Source of the DNA: Actinomadura mexicana
Lineage (GTDB): Bacteria; Actinomycetota; Actinomycetes; Streptosporangiales; Streptosporangiaceae
Reading direction: 5' to 3'
Assembly (NCBI RefSeq): GCF_900188105.1
Contig: NZ_FZNP01000014.1
Span: 1-64,000, forward strand
DNA length: 64,000 nucleotides
This document shows, one piece after another, positions 41,725 through 50,599 of this stretch. The position numbers and the translations under genes were made by a program. How positions within the stretch are numbered: the first letter of the stretch is position 1; each line of letters begins with the position of its first letter. A model generated the notes under the pieces. The model saw only the letters and a program-made list of their open reading frames with translations, was not told where the DNA came from and searched no databases.

Positions 41725-42273
41725 TCACCGGTCGGTCGAAGTCGGCGTGGCGTCCGGGGAACCCGCGCAGGACGGGTACTCCTTGAACACCATACGGACG
41801 GTGTTGGGCCGGCAGGCCTGGAGCACGTCGGTGGAGACGTCCACCTTCCAGACCTCCGAGAGCGGCAGCGCCGTCACGTCCAGCTTCCGGAGGGAATCCT
41901 TCTGCGACGTCGCGTACTCCAGGTCGCCCTGGTCCTCGTCCATCGGTGCGAGGACGAGGAACGGACCCTCGTCCCCGTCCTCGAACGCGGCGACGACCTT
42001 GCCCGGTCGGACCGGGGTGTCGGACGACTCGGAGGCCGAGGCATCCGGCTGGCTGGTGGACGGCGCCGCGGACGGCTCCGTGGTCATGGTGCTCGCGCCG
42101 GTGAAGGAGGGCGTGGGCTGGATGTAGGCGGTCGTCGGGGACGACGGCCGCCCGTTGTCCGAAACCTCCGAGGAACATCCGGCCGCGAAGGCCACGAGCA
42201 GGGCCGCCCCACCGAGGACGGACCAGAGGATCTTGCGTGCGGAGGACTTCGGGACACGGAAAGTAAGAAACAT
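41725..42273 (-). CDS. Putative lipoprotein of unknown function
   Basis: 182 residues. Basic start, hydrophobic helix and lipobox-like FAAGC (Cys near 32), then a Ser/Thr/Pro-rich linker of about 60 residues. A folded C-terminal part contains VVAAFEDGDEGPFLVLAPM and a Cys in QACRPNTVRM. It is probably anchored to the outer face of the membrane. I do not recognise the C-terminal domain. The ATG at 42273 has no clear ribosome-binding site, but it gives a proper signal peptide. Confidence 0.7.
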   Translation of the reverse strand: MFLTFRVPKSSARKILWSVLGGAALLVAFAAGCSSEVSDNGRPSSPTTAYIQPTPSFTGASTMTTEPSAAPSTSQPDASASESSDTPVRPGKVVAAFEDGDEGPFLVLAPMDEDQGDLEYATSQKDSLRKLDVTALPLSEVWKVDVSTDVLQACRPNTVRMVFKEYPSCAGSPDATPTSTDR

Positions 42274-42656
42274 GGTTTGTTGCCGGTGGCAGGCCCGACG
42301 CGACGCCGGGCACGCGTATGCGCACCGGTCTCCCTTCGGGGAGAACCGTCCGGCCTCCGGCCGCGTTGGCCACCCCTGGTCGGCACGCCTTGAGAACCGC
42401 GCGCGGGCGGGTCGCACGCCCCTGCCACGCGTCCGCCCCGTGCGCCCGCGAAGGCCGCTGTGGACGCGGAAGACCGATCCGGCCGACCGGCCGGGCCCCG
42501 GCCGTGGTCACCGGCCGGCGTTCACCCGCGCACGCCTTGCCGAGCGAGCCGGGGTCCGGCACGGTGTAGCCCAGCACCCGTGGTGAAGCACGGGCCTCAC
42601 GCAAACTGGCCGGCGCTCGTGAAGCACGAGCGCCTCAACACAAACCGGGAATCACC
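42274..42656. other. Intergenic region with two tandem hairpins
   Basis: 383 bases without a recognisable gene. The 3' end carries two hairpins sharing the word GTGAAGCACG: CCCGTG-N6-CACGGG at 42577-42594, and a perfect 10-base stem with an AAG loop at 42612-42634. The second lies 22 bases before the next ATG, probably in the 5' untranslated RNA. Confidence 0.6.
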
Positions 42657-43136
42657 ATGAAGACGACCATCATAGGAACGACCATCCTTCACGGGGTGCT
42701 CGCGATCGCGATCGGCGCCATCGCCGGCATGATCATCGGAGGGTTCATCGAGGACCTGGCCCACACCGTGCACCTCGTCGAGACGTACTACCGCGACGGC
42801 AGGTTCCCGGCCGGGATCCCCGACTCCGCCCTGATATCCGACCTGGCCGGCGCAGGCGCCGGCGACCCCTTCGTCGCGGGCGCCTTCGGCGGCTTCGTCG
42901 GATTCATCGGCGCCGTCCTCCGCGATGCCTACCGCGCCGCCTACGGCGACGCGGTCGCCAGGGACGACTGCGGGCGCTTCGTCGCCGGCGGCATCGTCTT
43001 CGCCGTCGTCACCGGCTTCGCGGTCATCGTCACGACCGGCGACCTCGGTCTCATCACCGTCACCGGCGTCTTCGCCGCCGCCATCGGCGGCTGCGCGGCC
43101 GGCGCCGCCGTCGGCACTGTCAGCGTCGACGGCTGA
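42657..43136 (+). CDS. Small Gly/Ala-rich membrane protein, unknown function
   Basis: 159 residues with four hydrophobic segments: 8-30, about 72-86, 107-125 and 130-150. The first holds GAIAGMIIGGFIEDL, and the linker after it is soluble (VETYYRDGRFPAGIPDSAL). Not recognised. It has a ribosome-binding site (GGGAA). Two hairpins in the leader suggest post-transcriptional control, and a strong terminator follows, so it is a single-gene unit. Confidence 0.72.
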   Translation: MKTTIIGTTILHGVLAIAIGAIAGMIIGGFIEDLAHTVHLVETYYRDGRFPAGIPDSALISDLAGAGAGDPFVAGAFGGFVGFIGAVLRDAYRAAYGDAVARDDCGRFVAGGIVFAVVTGFAVIVTTGDLGLITVTGVFAAAIGGCAAGAAVGTVSVDG

Positions 43137-43174
43137 CCCACGCGCGGGGACCTGGTAACGCAGGGCCCCGCTCC

Positions 43175-43199
43175 GGGGGCCCGGCAACGCCGGGCCCCC
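43175..43199 (+). terminator. Hairpin terminator
   Basis: Perfect 11-base inverted repeat (43175-43185 with 43189-43199) with a three-base loop, 38 bases after the membrane-protein stop and before the monooxygenase promoter. Confidence 0.88.
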
Positions 43200-43259
43200 G
43201 CTTCGTCTCACCCGACGTGCCTGAATCATCCGTAAGGTGTCGATTTCGGGAGGAGCGTC

Positions 43260-44498
43260 ATGGAACAGATCGGGACACTCGTCATCGGAGCCGGGCAGGC
43301 GGGCCTGGCCACCAGCCACTGGCTGGCGAAGGCGGGCGCCGAGCACCTGGTCGTCGACCGGCGCGACCGTCTCGGCGGCGGCTGGAACGACCGCTGGGAC
43401 AGCCTCCACCTCGTCGCGCCGAACTTCACCGTCATGCTCCCCGGCATGCCCTATGCGGGCCCCGATCCGGACGGGTTCATGCCGCGCGCCGAGGTCGTCG
43501 CCCACCTGACCGAGTACGCCACGGTGATCAATGCCCCCGTACGCCTGGGCGTCGAGGTCACCCGGCTGGCGCCCGCGCCCGGCGGTTTCGTGGCGCACAC
43601 CGGCTCCGGCCCCATCTCGGCGCGCAACGTCGTCCTCGCGACGGGCCCGTACCAGCGTCCGAAGACCCCGCCCGTCTCCCGCCGTCTCCCCGCCCACGTC
43701 CGGCAACTGCACTCCGCCGACTACCGCCGTCCGCGACAGCTCGCCGACGGCGCCGTCCTCGTGGTCGGGACGGGCCAGTCCGGCGCCCAGATCGCGGAGG
43801 AACTGCACGACGCCGGCCGCGAAGTCCACCTGGCCGTCTCGGACTGCTCCGCCGTCCCCCGCCGCTACCGGGGCCGCGACTCCCACTGGTGGCTCACGCA
43901 GGCGTTCCTGCAGGGCGCGGAGGTCGGGGCCCCGTTCCCGACCGTGGCCGACCTGCCCTCTCCCGCGGCCCGTTTCGCCTGCAACTCGCACGTCTCGGGC
44001 AAGGACGGCGGCCACGACATCGACCTGCGGGACTTCGCGCGCCGCGGGATGCGCCTGTACGGCCGCCTGGAGTCCGCCGACGGCGCGACCGTGCGATTCA
44101 GCGACGACCTCGACCAGCGGCTGGCCCGCGCGGAGACGGGCTTCGAGAACAAGGGCCGCCCCCTCATCGACGCCTACATCGCCGCCGCCGGGATCGACGC
44201 ACCGCCCGACGACCGTCCGCCCGCGAGCACCTTCGTCCCGGACACCGCCACCGAACTCGACCTCGACGCCGCCGGGATCAGTACCGTCCTGTGGGCCACC
44301 GGCTTCCGCCTCGACTTCTCCTGGGTGGACGTCCCCGTCCTGGACGAGTGGGGCTACCCGCGACACGCCAGAGGCGTCACCGACCACCCCGGCCTGTACG
44401 CCGTGGGCCTACCGTGGCTGCACTCCGAACCCTCCGCGGTCTTCGCAGGAATCGCCGCCGACACGGCCCACATAGTCGCCCACCTCACCACCCGCTGA
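43260..44498 (+). CDS. Flavin-containing monooxygenase-like NAD(P)/FAD protein
   Basis: 412 residues. An FAD Rossmann motif at the N terminus (VIGAGQAGLATSHWL) and an NAD(P) motif in the middle (VVGTGQSGAQIAEEL) mark a two-dinucleotide flavoprotein like CzcO/FMO proteins. LWATGFRLDFSW near the C terminus is the family's ATG-containing motif. It probably oxygenates N, S or carbonyl carbon of a small substrate, or acts as an oxidoreductase; the substrate is unknown. ATG after GGGAGGAG. No operon partner. Confidence 0.9.
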   Translation: MEQIGTLVIGAGQAGLATSHWLAKAGAEHLVVDRRDRLGGGWNDRWDSLHLVAPNFTVMLPGMPYAGPDPDGFMPRAEVVAHLTEYATVINAPVRLGVEVTRLAPAPGGFVAHTGSGPISARNVVLATGPYQRPKTPPVSRRLPAHVRQLHSADYRRPRQLADGAVLVVGTGQSGAQIAEELHDAGREVHLAVSDCSAVPRRYRGRDSHWWLTQAFLQGAEVGAPFPTVADLPSPAARFACNSHVSGKDGGHDIDLRDFARRGMRLYGRLESADGATVRFSDDLDQRLARAETGFENKGRPLIDAYIAAAGIDAPPDDRPPASTFVPDTATELDLDAAGISTVLWATGFRLDFSWVDVPVLDEWGYPRHARGVTDHPGLYAVGLPWLHSEPSAVFAGIAADTAHIVAHLTTR

Positions 44499-44701
44499 CG
44501 GGCGCAAGGCGCATAAGCGGACGCCGGCGGCAGCCAGGTCAGGCCGCTTTATGGCGGCAACGTACCCGCCCTCGTCGAGGATGGGTAGCCGGCCGTGAGT
44601 TGTGACGCATTCGGCGGTCTGCCTTGCCTTCTGGGGAGCGCCGGTCCTGCGCGTAGCTGCTCAAACGTACACCTGCGTTTGTACGAGATAGGGTGTTCCC
44701 T

Positions 44702-46147
44702 GTGGCGCGAGGGGACGTGATCGGCGGCCGGTACCTGCTCGGCGAGGAGATCGGCCGGGGCGGGATGGGGATCGTCTGGAAGGCGTACGACCGGGCGCTG
44801 GAACGCCAGGTGGCGATGAAGCGGCTGCGGGTGCCCGGCGACCTGGCCGAGGAGGACCGGGACGCTCTCAAGGGCCGGTTCCTGCGCGAGGCCCGCGCCG
44901 CCGCGAGGCTGGAGCACCCGTCGATCATCAACGTGTACGACGTCATCGACGACGCGGCGGAGCCGTGGATCGTCATGCAGTACGTCCGGGGCCGTTCCCT
45001 GGAGCAGATCGTCCGCGACGACGGGCCGATCCCCGTCGCCCGGGCCGCCCAGATCGGGCTCGCCCTGCTGGACGCGCTGGACTGCGCGCACAGGGCGGGC
45101 ATCCTGCACCGCGACGTCAAGCCCGCCAACGTCCTGATCGCCGATGACGGCCGTGTCCTCCTCGCCGACTTCGGGATCGCGGCGGTGTCCAACGCCACCG
45201 CCTACACCAGGACGGGCGGTTTCGTCGGAACGCCCGTCTTCATGGCCCCCGAACGGTTCCAGACCGGCACGCCGGGCCCGGCGTCGGACCTGTGGTCGCT
45301 GGGGGCGACCCTCTACATGGCGGTGGAGGGCCATCCGCCTTTCCAGGCCGACGAGCTGGAGGTCCTCATCGGCCGGCTCCTCATGGGAGACGACCCCGCC
45401 TTCGTCCGGTCCGGGGCGCTGGAGCCGGTCCTCAGAGGACTCCTGGACAGAGACCCCGGCAAGCGCTGGGACTCGCGGCAGGCCGCGCAGGGGATGAAGG
45501 CCGTCGAGGACGGGCGAACTCCGACAAGGCCGCTGGTGGAGAGGTCCGTGTCCGGGAACCGGGGAAAGGGCGTGCTGATCATCGCGGGTCTTCTCGTCCT
45601 CCTCGTCTCCCTCGTCCTTGTCGGGGTCGCGGGCGGGATGCGCGCTCCCTTCCGGGGAGCGTCCGACTCGGGCTCGAAGGACAGGTTCGAGTCCGTCCCG
45701 GATGCCTGTGCCGTCGTCCGCGACGGCCCCGCCCTCAAGGAGACCCTGTCCAGCCCGGACGTGAGCGAGGCTCTGGACTGGGGCCCCTTCCAAGATCATG
45801 AAAGCGCCGACACCTGTACGTGGAGCAACGTCGTCTCCCGGGACGCGATGTCCAAGACGGTCGACGCCACGCTCGCGATCCGCGCCGACATCCCCCGGAG
45901 ATCCACGGTGGCCGACCTGCCGGCTTGGAGCAAGGTCCCGGGCCTCGGAGACGCGGCCGTCCGGAAGGGCTCTTCCGGTGACGGACAGAGCGACTGGCAC
46001 ACCGAGATGGTCATCTTCACCCTGCGGAACGCCGAGATAGGCGTCTACCTCAGCGAATCACCTTCACAGCGCACGGAGGACGAAACGCGGACGAAGGTCC
46101 TCCAGATCGCCGAGATCATCGAGAGGGCACTCAAAGAGACCCTCTGA
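44702..46147 (+). CDS. Receptor-type Ser/Thr protein kinase (Hanks type)
   Basis: 481 residues. The kinase domain 1-265 has GRGGMG (18-23), Lys40, HRDVKPANV (136-144), DFGIA (156-160) and MAPERF. A proline-poor linker and one membrane helix near 290-312 follow, then an extracellular domain of about 165 residues with two cysteines (DACAV, DTCTW), not PASTA. It phosphorylates cytosolic targets in response to an outside signal. GTG 44702 is eight bases after AGGG; a GTG at 44693 would add three residues. No adjacent phosphatase. Confidence 0.92.
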   Translation: MARGDVIGGRYLLGEEIGRGGMGIVWKAYDRALERQVAMKRLRVPGDLAEEDRDALKGRFLREARAAARLEHPSIINVYDVIDDAAEPWIVMQYVRGRSLEQIVRDDGPIPVARAAQIGLALLDALDCAHRAGILHRDVKPANVLIADDGRVLLADFGIAAVSNATAYTRTGGFVGTPVFMAPERFQTGTPGPASDLWSLGATLYMAVEGHPPFQADELEVLIGRLLMGDDPAFVRSGALEPVLRGLLDRDPGKRWDSRQAAQGMKAVEDGRTPTRPLVERSVSGNRGKGVLIIAGLLVLLVSLVLVGVAGGMRAPFRGASDSGSKDRFESVPDACAVVRDGPALKETLSSPDVSEALDWGPFQDHESADTCTWSNVVSRDAMSKTVDATLAIRADIPRRSTVADLPAWSKVPGLGDAAVRKGSSGDGQSDWHTEMVIFTLRNAEIGVYLSESPSQRTEDETRTKVLQIAEIIERALKETL

Positions 46148-46298
46148 AACCCATCAGTGCGCTCCGTAAGCCCGTCGGCTCGCGAACGCCGCGGAGCGAG
46201 TGGCTGTGCCTCTCAGGGCACGTCGCAGCCGTGCCCGTCGTCTGTGCTGGGCCGAAAATCGCTCGCGTGGCCCCTCGCCCGGGCATCACACTCTGTAT

Positions 46299-46778
46299 GT
46301 GATTGAAGTGGCCCTAAGCCCCCTGGACGAGCCGGCGCTGGCGCGGCTTCTCGATGCGGCCGTGGCCGGCGCGGATCCCCTGGAGGTGATGCCTCCGGTC
46401 GATGGTGCGCCGGGCTGGACGCCTGAGCGCCGGGCGGCGTTCCTGGAGTTCCACCGCGCGAGGAGCCTGAATCCGGCGACGGCGGTGGAGCGTACGTGGG
46501 TGGTCGATGTCGACGGGGAAGCGGTCGGAGCGGCGCGCTTGCAGCCCCACGGGGACGCGGTGGAGGCGGGCATCTGGTTGAGCCGCGCTTCCCGCGGCCG
46601 CGGGATCGGCACGCGAGTGACGGCATTGCTGCTGGCCGAGGCCCGGACGACTGGAGCGGCGAGGTTCCTCGCCTCGACGACGGCGGGCAACCGCGGCGCC
46701 CGCGCGTTGCTGGTCAGCGCGGGCGCCGCGCTCATCACCGATGGGGACGAGGTGACCGCGGAGCTTCCGCTCGGCTGA
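46299..46778 (+). CDS. GNAT-family N-acetyltransferase
   Basis: About 159 residues. Acetyl-CoA loop SRASRGRGIGTRV (R-G-x-G-I/T-G) and the later TTAGNRGARALLVSAGA helix are diagnostic. The N-terminal substrate part is PADPL-like and not informative. The start is uncertain: GTG 46299 fits the beginning of homology but lacks a clear ribosome-binding site. Substrate unknown, no operon partners. Confidence 0.82.
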   Translation: MIEVALSPLDEPALARLLDAAVAGADPLEVMPPVDGAPGWTPERRAAFLEFHRARSLNPATAVERTWVVDVDGEAVGAARLQPHGDAVEAGIWLSRASRGRGIGTRVTALLLAEARTTGAARFLASTTAGNRGARALLVSAGAALITDGDEVTAELPLG

Positions 46779-46847
46779 AGTCCGGTCCCTCCGCAGGCGT
46801 CCAGGGCCCATGCATTGCGCTCGCCGGGGTCGGCGACCGCGGTTCGG

Positions 46848-47717
46848 CTACCGGGCGGGGCGACGTCCGGGGATGGGCTGGGGCCGCCATGCCGTCGCGG
46901 CCATGGCCAGCAGGAGCCCGGTGAGGGTCAACCAGTAGCCGAGGTCCTGCGCACTCGACGGCGGGTTGGTCAGCGGGGAGGCCACGCCAGGCAGGACGTA
47001 GAGAGTCGCAGCCAGTGCCCAGCGCGGGCTGCGCGCGATCGCGGTGGCCAGCACTCCGGCGAGCAGGAGGACGCCCTCCGTGCCCGCCCTGGCCAGTTGC
47101 CATATCTCGCCGTACTCCCGGCTCCCGGGCAGGTAGGTGAGTGCCAGGGCGGCCGCGGGGATCACCAGCCACCACAACGGCCGCGCACGCAGATTCGCCC
47201 GTCCGGCCGCAAGCGCCACGGCCCCGAGCGCCAGCACGCCGTAGGGGGCCAGCGAGGGCCAGTCGTGGTACGCCGGTCCGAAGAACTGCGGCGGCCAGGC
47301 CGTCGTCTCCGACCCCACCAGCATGGTCCGGCCGGTCGAGAACGCCACGCCCAGGGCGAGGGGCAGGGCCAGCAGCGCCCAGCCGCGCAGCAACGCCACG
47401 ACGAGCACTGCCGAAGTGGCCAGCCACCCGGCGGATGCGTGGTCGGCGAGGCCGTAGGCCAGATTCGCCAGCGCCAGCGTCAACAAGCCGAGATGCGCAC
47501 CGTCCGCCCACCACGGCCCCGCTTCCCCCGCGGCCGCGCGGGCCCGGGCGGCGAAGCCCGCGGTGAGGAGCCCTGCCGTCTCCCGCGGCGAGGGAGCGCG
47601 GCGTGAGGTGTCGTCCAGCAGGGTGTCGATCATCTCGGCGCCGTACTCGGCGCGGTGACCGGGCGGGAACGCCCGCAGGAACAGCCGGTACCAGCCCCGG
47701 GTGAATGCTCCGCTCAT
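46848..47717 (-). CDS. Polytopic membrane protein encoded with a PadR regulator
   Basis: 289 residues. A basic N-terminal soluble part (GWYRLFLRAFPPGHRAEYGAEM) is typical of membrane proteins paired with PadR regulators, and seven or so hydrophobic helices follow. The ATG overlaps the PadR stop (ATGA), so the two are translated together. Function unknown; in such pairs the regulator normally controls its partner in response to membrane stress or a drug. Confidence 0.82.
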   Translation of the reverse strand: MSGAFTRGWYRLFLRAFPPGHRAEYGAEMIDTLLDDTSRRAPSPRETAGLLTAGFAARARAAAGEAGPWWADGAHLGLLTLALANLAYGLADHASAGWLATSAVLVVALLRGWALLALPLALGVAFSTGRTMLVGSETTAWPPQFFGPAYHDWPSLAPYGVLALGAVALAAGRANLRARPLWWLVIPAAALALTYLPGSREYGEIWQLARAGTEGVLLLAGVLATAIARSPRWALAATLYVLPGVASPLTNPPSSAQDLGYWLTLTGLLLAMAATAWRPQPIPGRRPAR

Positions 47718-48037
47718 GCTCCGGCGTCCCCTGTCACCGGGGAGGTGCGGCCCGTGACGACCCGGGCGGCCTGCTCCAGGCGCAGGGCCTCCCGGTTGAC
47801 GGCCCGGCGCCCGTCCTCGGTCAGCCGGTAGTAGCGGCGCGGACGGCCCTGCACGGTCTCTTCGCCGTCCACGACGATCAGCCCGCCGCTCGCCAGCCGG
47901 TCGAGTGCGCCGTAGAGGGTGCCGACGGCCAGCCGGACCCGCCCGTCGGACAGCGCCTGCGCCCTCTTGATGATCCCGTAGCCGTGCACCGGCCCGTCGA
48001 GCAGCGCGGCCAGCACGAAGTACGTGGGCTCGCTCAT
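47714..48037 (-). CDS. PadR-family transcriptional regulator
   Basis: 107 residues. It has the PadR winged helix: YFVLAALLDGPVHGYGIIK, then VGTLYGALDRLASGGLI and GRPRRYYRLTEDGRR. It is a short member with a reduced C-terminal dimerization helix. ATG 48037 fits family starts; an in-frame ATG at 48058 would add seven residues. An inverted repeat containing GATATATC lies just upstream and is probably its own operator. Confidence 0.92.
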   Translation of the reverse strand: MSEPTYFVLAALLDGPVHGYGIIKRAQALSDGRVRLAVGTLYGALDRLASGGLIVVDGEETVQGRPRRYYRLTEDGRRAVNREALRLEQAARVVTGRTSPVTGDAGA

Positions 48038-48059
48038 CACCGCGGTTCGCTTAACCATA

Positions 48060-48083
48060 CGGCAGACGATATATCACCTGCCG
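48060..48083. promoter_or_regulatory. Candidate PadR operator
   Basis: CGGCA (48060-48064) and TGCCG (48079-48083) flank a GATATATC palindrome (48068-48075) that can double as the -10 element of the PadR promoter on the minus strand. Autorepression is inferred. Confidence 0.5.
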
Positions 48084-48124
48084 AAGTATTGGAAGAAGTG
48101 CCCGTGTGAGGCGGTCGGCGGCCG

Positions 48125-48652
48125 TCACTTCTTGTACGGCGCCACCTTCTCGCGCAGCTCCCGCATGGTGCCCTGGAGGAGCTGCCTGAGCCGGTCCCGG
48201 TCGGCGCCGTCGGCGTCGGCGTAGTCGTCGATGTCGATGAGCTGCTTCTTCGTGGCGGTGACCGAGTTGAGCTGGTGGTCCAGCTTGACGTCACCGAACC
48301 AGGGGCTCCGCAGCATGTTCGCCATGTCGGTGCGGAACATCGCCACCAGATCGTCGGGGTCGGCGATGTGGTTCTTGACCTCGGCGACGAACGTCAGCGT
48401 CGCCTTGCTGCCGAGGACGGCCTGCTGCAGCACGCCGTCCCCGGTCTTGCGGTCCAGGACGATGGTGAAGCTGTACAGGACGGGGTCGCCCACAGGCTTG
48501 AACCGCACGTACTGCAGGTCCCCGCCGGACTTGATCCCGATGACGGGACACCCCAGGTGCGCCATCGTGAACACCATCTCGCCGATGAGGGCCTCGTCCT
48601 TGCTCTCCCGCTCCTCGGCGTTGTTCTTGAACTTGTTGATCATCGAGAGCAT
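48125..48652 (-). CDS. Unknown cytosolic protein, paralogue of the upstream gene (YbjN-like look)
   Basis: 175 residues, no signal or membrane helix. The segment DEALIGEMVFTMAHLG followed by LQYVRFKPVGDP resembles the middle of the 186-residue protein encoded just upstream, so the two are divergent paralogues. The pattern of one helix then beta strands recalls YbjN/type-III-chaperone-like folds, but that is a guess. ATG after GGAGG, 14 bases from the upstream stop; one operon. Confidence 0.75.
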   Translation of the reverse strand: MLSMINKFKNNAEERESKDEALIGEMVFTMAHLGCPVIGIKSGGDLQYVRFKPVGDPVLYSFTIVLDRKTGDGVLQQAVLGSKATLTFVAEVKNHIADPDDLVAMFRTDMANMLRSPWFGDVKLDHQLNSVTATKKQLIDIDDYADADGADRDRLRQLLQGTMRELREKVAPYKK

Positions 48653-48666
48653 GTCGGTCCTCCGGT

Positions 48667-49227
48667 TCAGGCGGCGATGCGGCCGTGCAGGTACTTCGCG
48701 CAGGCCTGGGTGACGGCGGCGATGTGCTCCTGCAGGACGGGGTACTTCACTGTGTAGTGGTCGGCGAAGTACTGGTCCAGGTCCAGCAGCAGAGGCACCT
48801 GCACGTAGACGTAGCCGGTGGCGAGATCCGCGTCGACGGTGAGCACGCCGGGTTCCCCGACGTCCAAGAAACCGCTCTTCACCTCGGACTTCAGCGCCTG
48901 CCACACCGTCCGCGCGTCCCGCACGTACTCGCCGTAGGCGATCGTCACGGCCGCGTGCTGGCCGAGCGTCTTGGCGGCCGTGACGGTGCCGGCCCGGTGC
49001 GTGAGCTGGAACATCAGGCGGTGCTTGCGTTCCCGGTGCTGGAACCGCAGGTAGTGGTGGTTGCCGTCGGAGTTCAGGTCGATGAGCGCGTTGCCGTGGG
49101 CGACCGCCGCGGTGATCACGGCACCGACGAGCAGATCGTCGATCTCGCGGGTGTGGAGCTCCTCGGAGAAACGCTGCCAGCTGCGAGTGACCAACTGGCC
49201 GAAGACCTGGTCGAGCTTCTCGGTCAC
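48667..49227 (-). CDS. Unknown cytosolic protein, first gene of the paralogous pair
   Basis: 186 residues, no signal or membrane helix. The shared core is DDLLVGAVITAAVAHGN plus HHYLRFQHRERKH; the C-terminal half is rich in aromatic residues (TGYVYVQVPLLLDLDQYF). GTG 49227 follows AAAGG by six bases; a GTG at 49233 falls too close to it. Not recognised. A pair of like-folded proteins from one operon suggests a heteromer. Confidence 0.75.
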   Translation of the reverse strand: MTEKLDQVFGQLVTRSWQRFSEELHTREIDDLLVGAVITAAVAHGNALIDLNSDGNHHYLRFQHRERKHRLMFQLTHRAGTVTAAKTLGQHAAVTIAYGEYVRDARTVWQALKSEVKSGFLDVGEPGVLTVDADLATGYVYVQVPLLLDLDQYFADHYTVKYPVLQEHIAAVTQACAKYLHGRIAA

Positions 49228-49420
49228 GATCACCTTTCGTCGGAGGGATCAAGGAACGGTGGTGAGACTCCCGAACCGCCCATCCGGTTTCATGGCATCC
49301 CGGACGCGGACCGGACACCTTATACCTCACCTGGCACGGCACCCCCCAGCCCCTTCCTCAGCGACCCCCGGCAGGCACGTTGCGCCCCATGAACGGGCCT
49401 GCTGGTCGCGGTGAAGAGAA

Positions 49421-49453
49421 GAGCGCGGGCGATCCAGTGGATCGCCCGCGCTC
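49421..49453 (-). terminator. Hairpin terminator downstream of the methyltransferase
   Basis: Perfect 15-base inverted repeat (49421-49435 with 49439-49453) with a three-base loop. On the minus strand it is followed by TTCTCTTC, a T-rich tail, making it a true intrinsic-type terminator. Confidence 0.9.
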
Positions 49454-49492
49454 AATTGGTGCGCCGGGCCCCCGTGAGGGGGACCCGGGAGA

Positions 49493-50284
49493 TCACTCGG
49501 CCGGTGCCACCGTCGCGACCGCGAACACGTTCTGTCCGAAGCGCAGGGGCAGCCGGTCGAACGGCCGGCTCAGCGGAACGACCAGGCGGTCGTACAGCCT
49601 CACCAGCCGCGGGTCGGCGTAGCCGGTCGTGCGGCCGACCATGACCCGGTTGAACAGCCCTCCCAGGAGGTTGACGGGTCGGCTGAACTCCACGTTCAGG
49701 CCGGCGCGCCGAAGGGTGCCAGCCAGGTCCTGCGGCGTGTACCGCAGCCGGCGGCCGGCCTCTTCGCGGTCGAAAGCGCTGAACAGCTTCGGGTAACCGG
49801 CCTCCCACACGATGAGGCGGCCGCCCGGCACGATGACCTTGGCGAGAGCCTTGACCGCCGCGACGTCGTCCGTGAGATGCCCGAGAACGTTGACCAGGAG
49901 CACGGTGTCGACAGGCGCGATGTCAGGCCGACCCGGCAGGTTCAGACGCAGAACCTCGGCTTCGCGGAAACGCCGTTGCAGACGTTCGACCCAACCCTGG
50001 ATCTGGTCGGTCAGCACCAGGCGTTCGAGCTTGGCGCCCAGCAGCTCCACGAGCCGCGCGGACACCTCGCCCGTCTGCGCACTGACGTCGAGCAGCGAGC
50101 GGCCGACGTACGGCGCCACCGTCTTTGCCTGGTAGGCACGGTACCGATCGGCGTCCCCACTCGGCTTCCACGACGAGATCATCGCGGAGTCGAGGTGGCC
50201 ATCGCCGTCGCCGGCGGTGGGCATGACGGGCTCCCTCTTCTCGAGGAACGGGCGGAGAGAGTCGGGCAGGGGAATAGGAGCCAT
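49493..50284 (-). CDS. Class I SAM-dependent methyltransferase (atypical motif I)
   Basis: 263 residues. Motif I reads SLLDVSAQTGEVS, where Gly-x-Gly is lost except for one Gly. Then come VDTVLLVNVLGHL (motif II/III) and VPGGRLIVWEAGYP (post-motif), in the arrangement of small-molecule methyltransferases. The C-terminal part matches a ubiquinone/menaquinone-type fold, RYTPQDLAGTLRRAGL. Substrate unknown. ATG after GGAGG at seven bases. Single gene with its own terminator; a palindromic motif shared by other genes of this region lies about 200 bases upstream. Confidence 0.82.
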   Translation of the reverse strand: MAPIPLPDSLRPFLEKREPVMPTAGDGDGHLDSAMISSWKPSGDADRYRAYQAKTVAPYVGRSLLDVSAQTGEVSARLVELLGAKLERLVLTDQIQGWVERLQRRFREAEVLRLNLPGRPDIAPVDTVLLVNVLGHLTDDVAAVKALAKVIVPGGRLIVWEAGYPKLFSAFDREEAGRRLRYTPQDLAGTLRRAGLNVEFSRPVNLLGGLFNRVMVGRTTGYADPRLVRLYDRLVVPLSRPFDRLPLRFGQNVFAVATVAPAE

Positions 50285-50599
50285 GATCGTCCTCCATCTG
50301 GTTTGGGTGCGGCCCCCGGTGCGTTCACCGGTCGGACCACACGGCTTCCCCACTGACCGTCAGCCCTGGATCCCCACCCGCAACCCCGATGCCGCAAAAG
50401 AAAGAAAACCCGCCGACCGCGCCCACGCCACCTCAAGATCGACAAGCGCCGACGCGGCACTGCTCGCGAGCCCTGTAAGCGCGCATGTGCGAACTTCGGC
50501 GTGTGCCGGACGCAGAGATATCGGTCACATGCGTTTCAATGCATCGCGGGTTCAGGACCGTCGATTCACTCCCGCTCGTACTGATGGCAGGACGGGCAA
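50285..50599. other. Intergenic region with a GCATGTGC-type repeat motif
   Basis: 315 bases without a gene, upstream of the methyltransferase. It holds the motif GCGCATGTGCGAACTT at 50481-50496 followed by GTGTGCCGG at 50501-50509, nearly the same as the element at 59074-59100. Confidence 0.5.
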
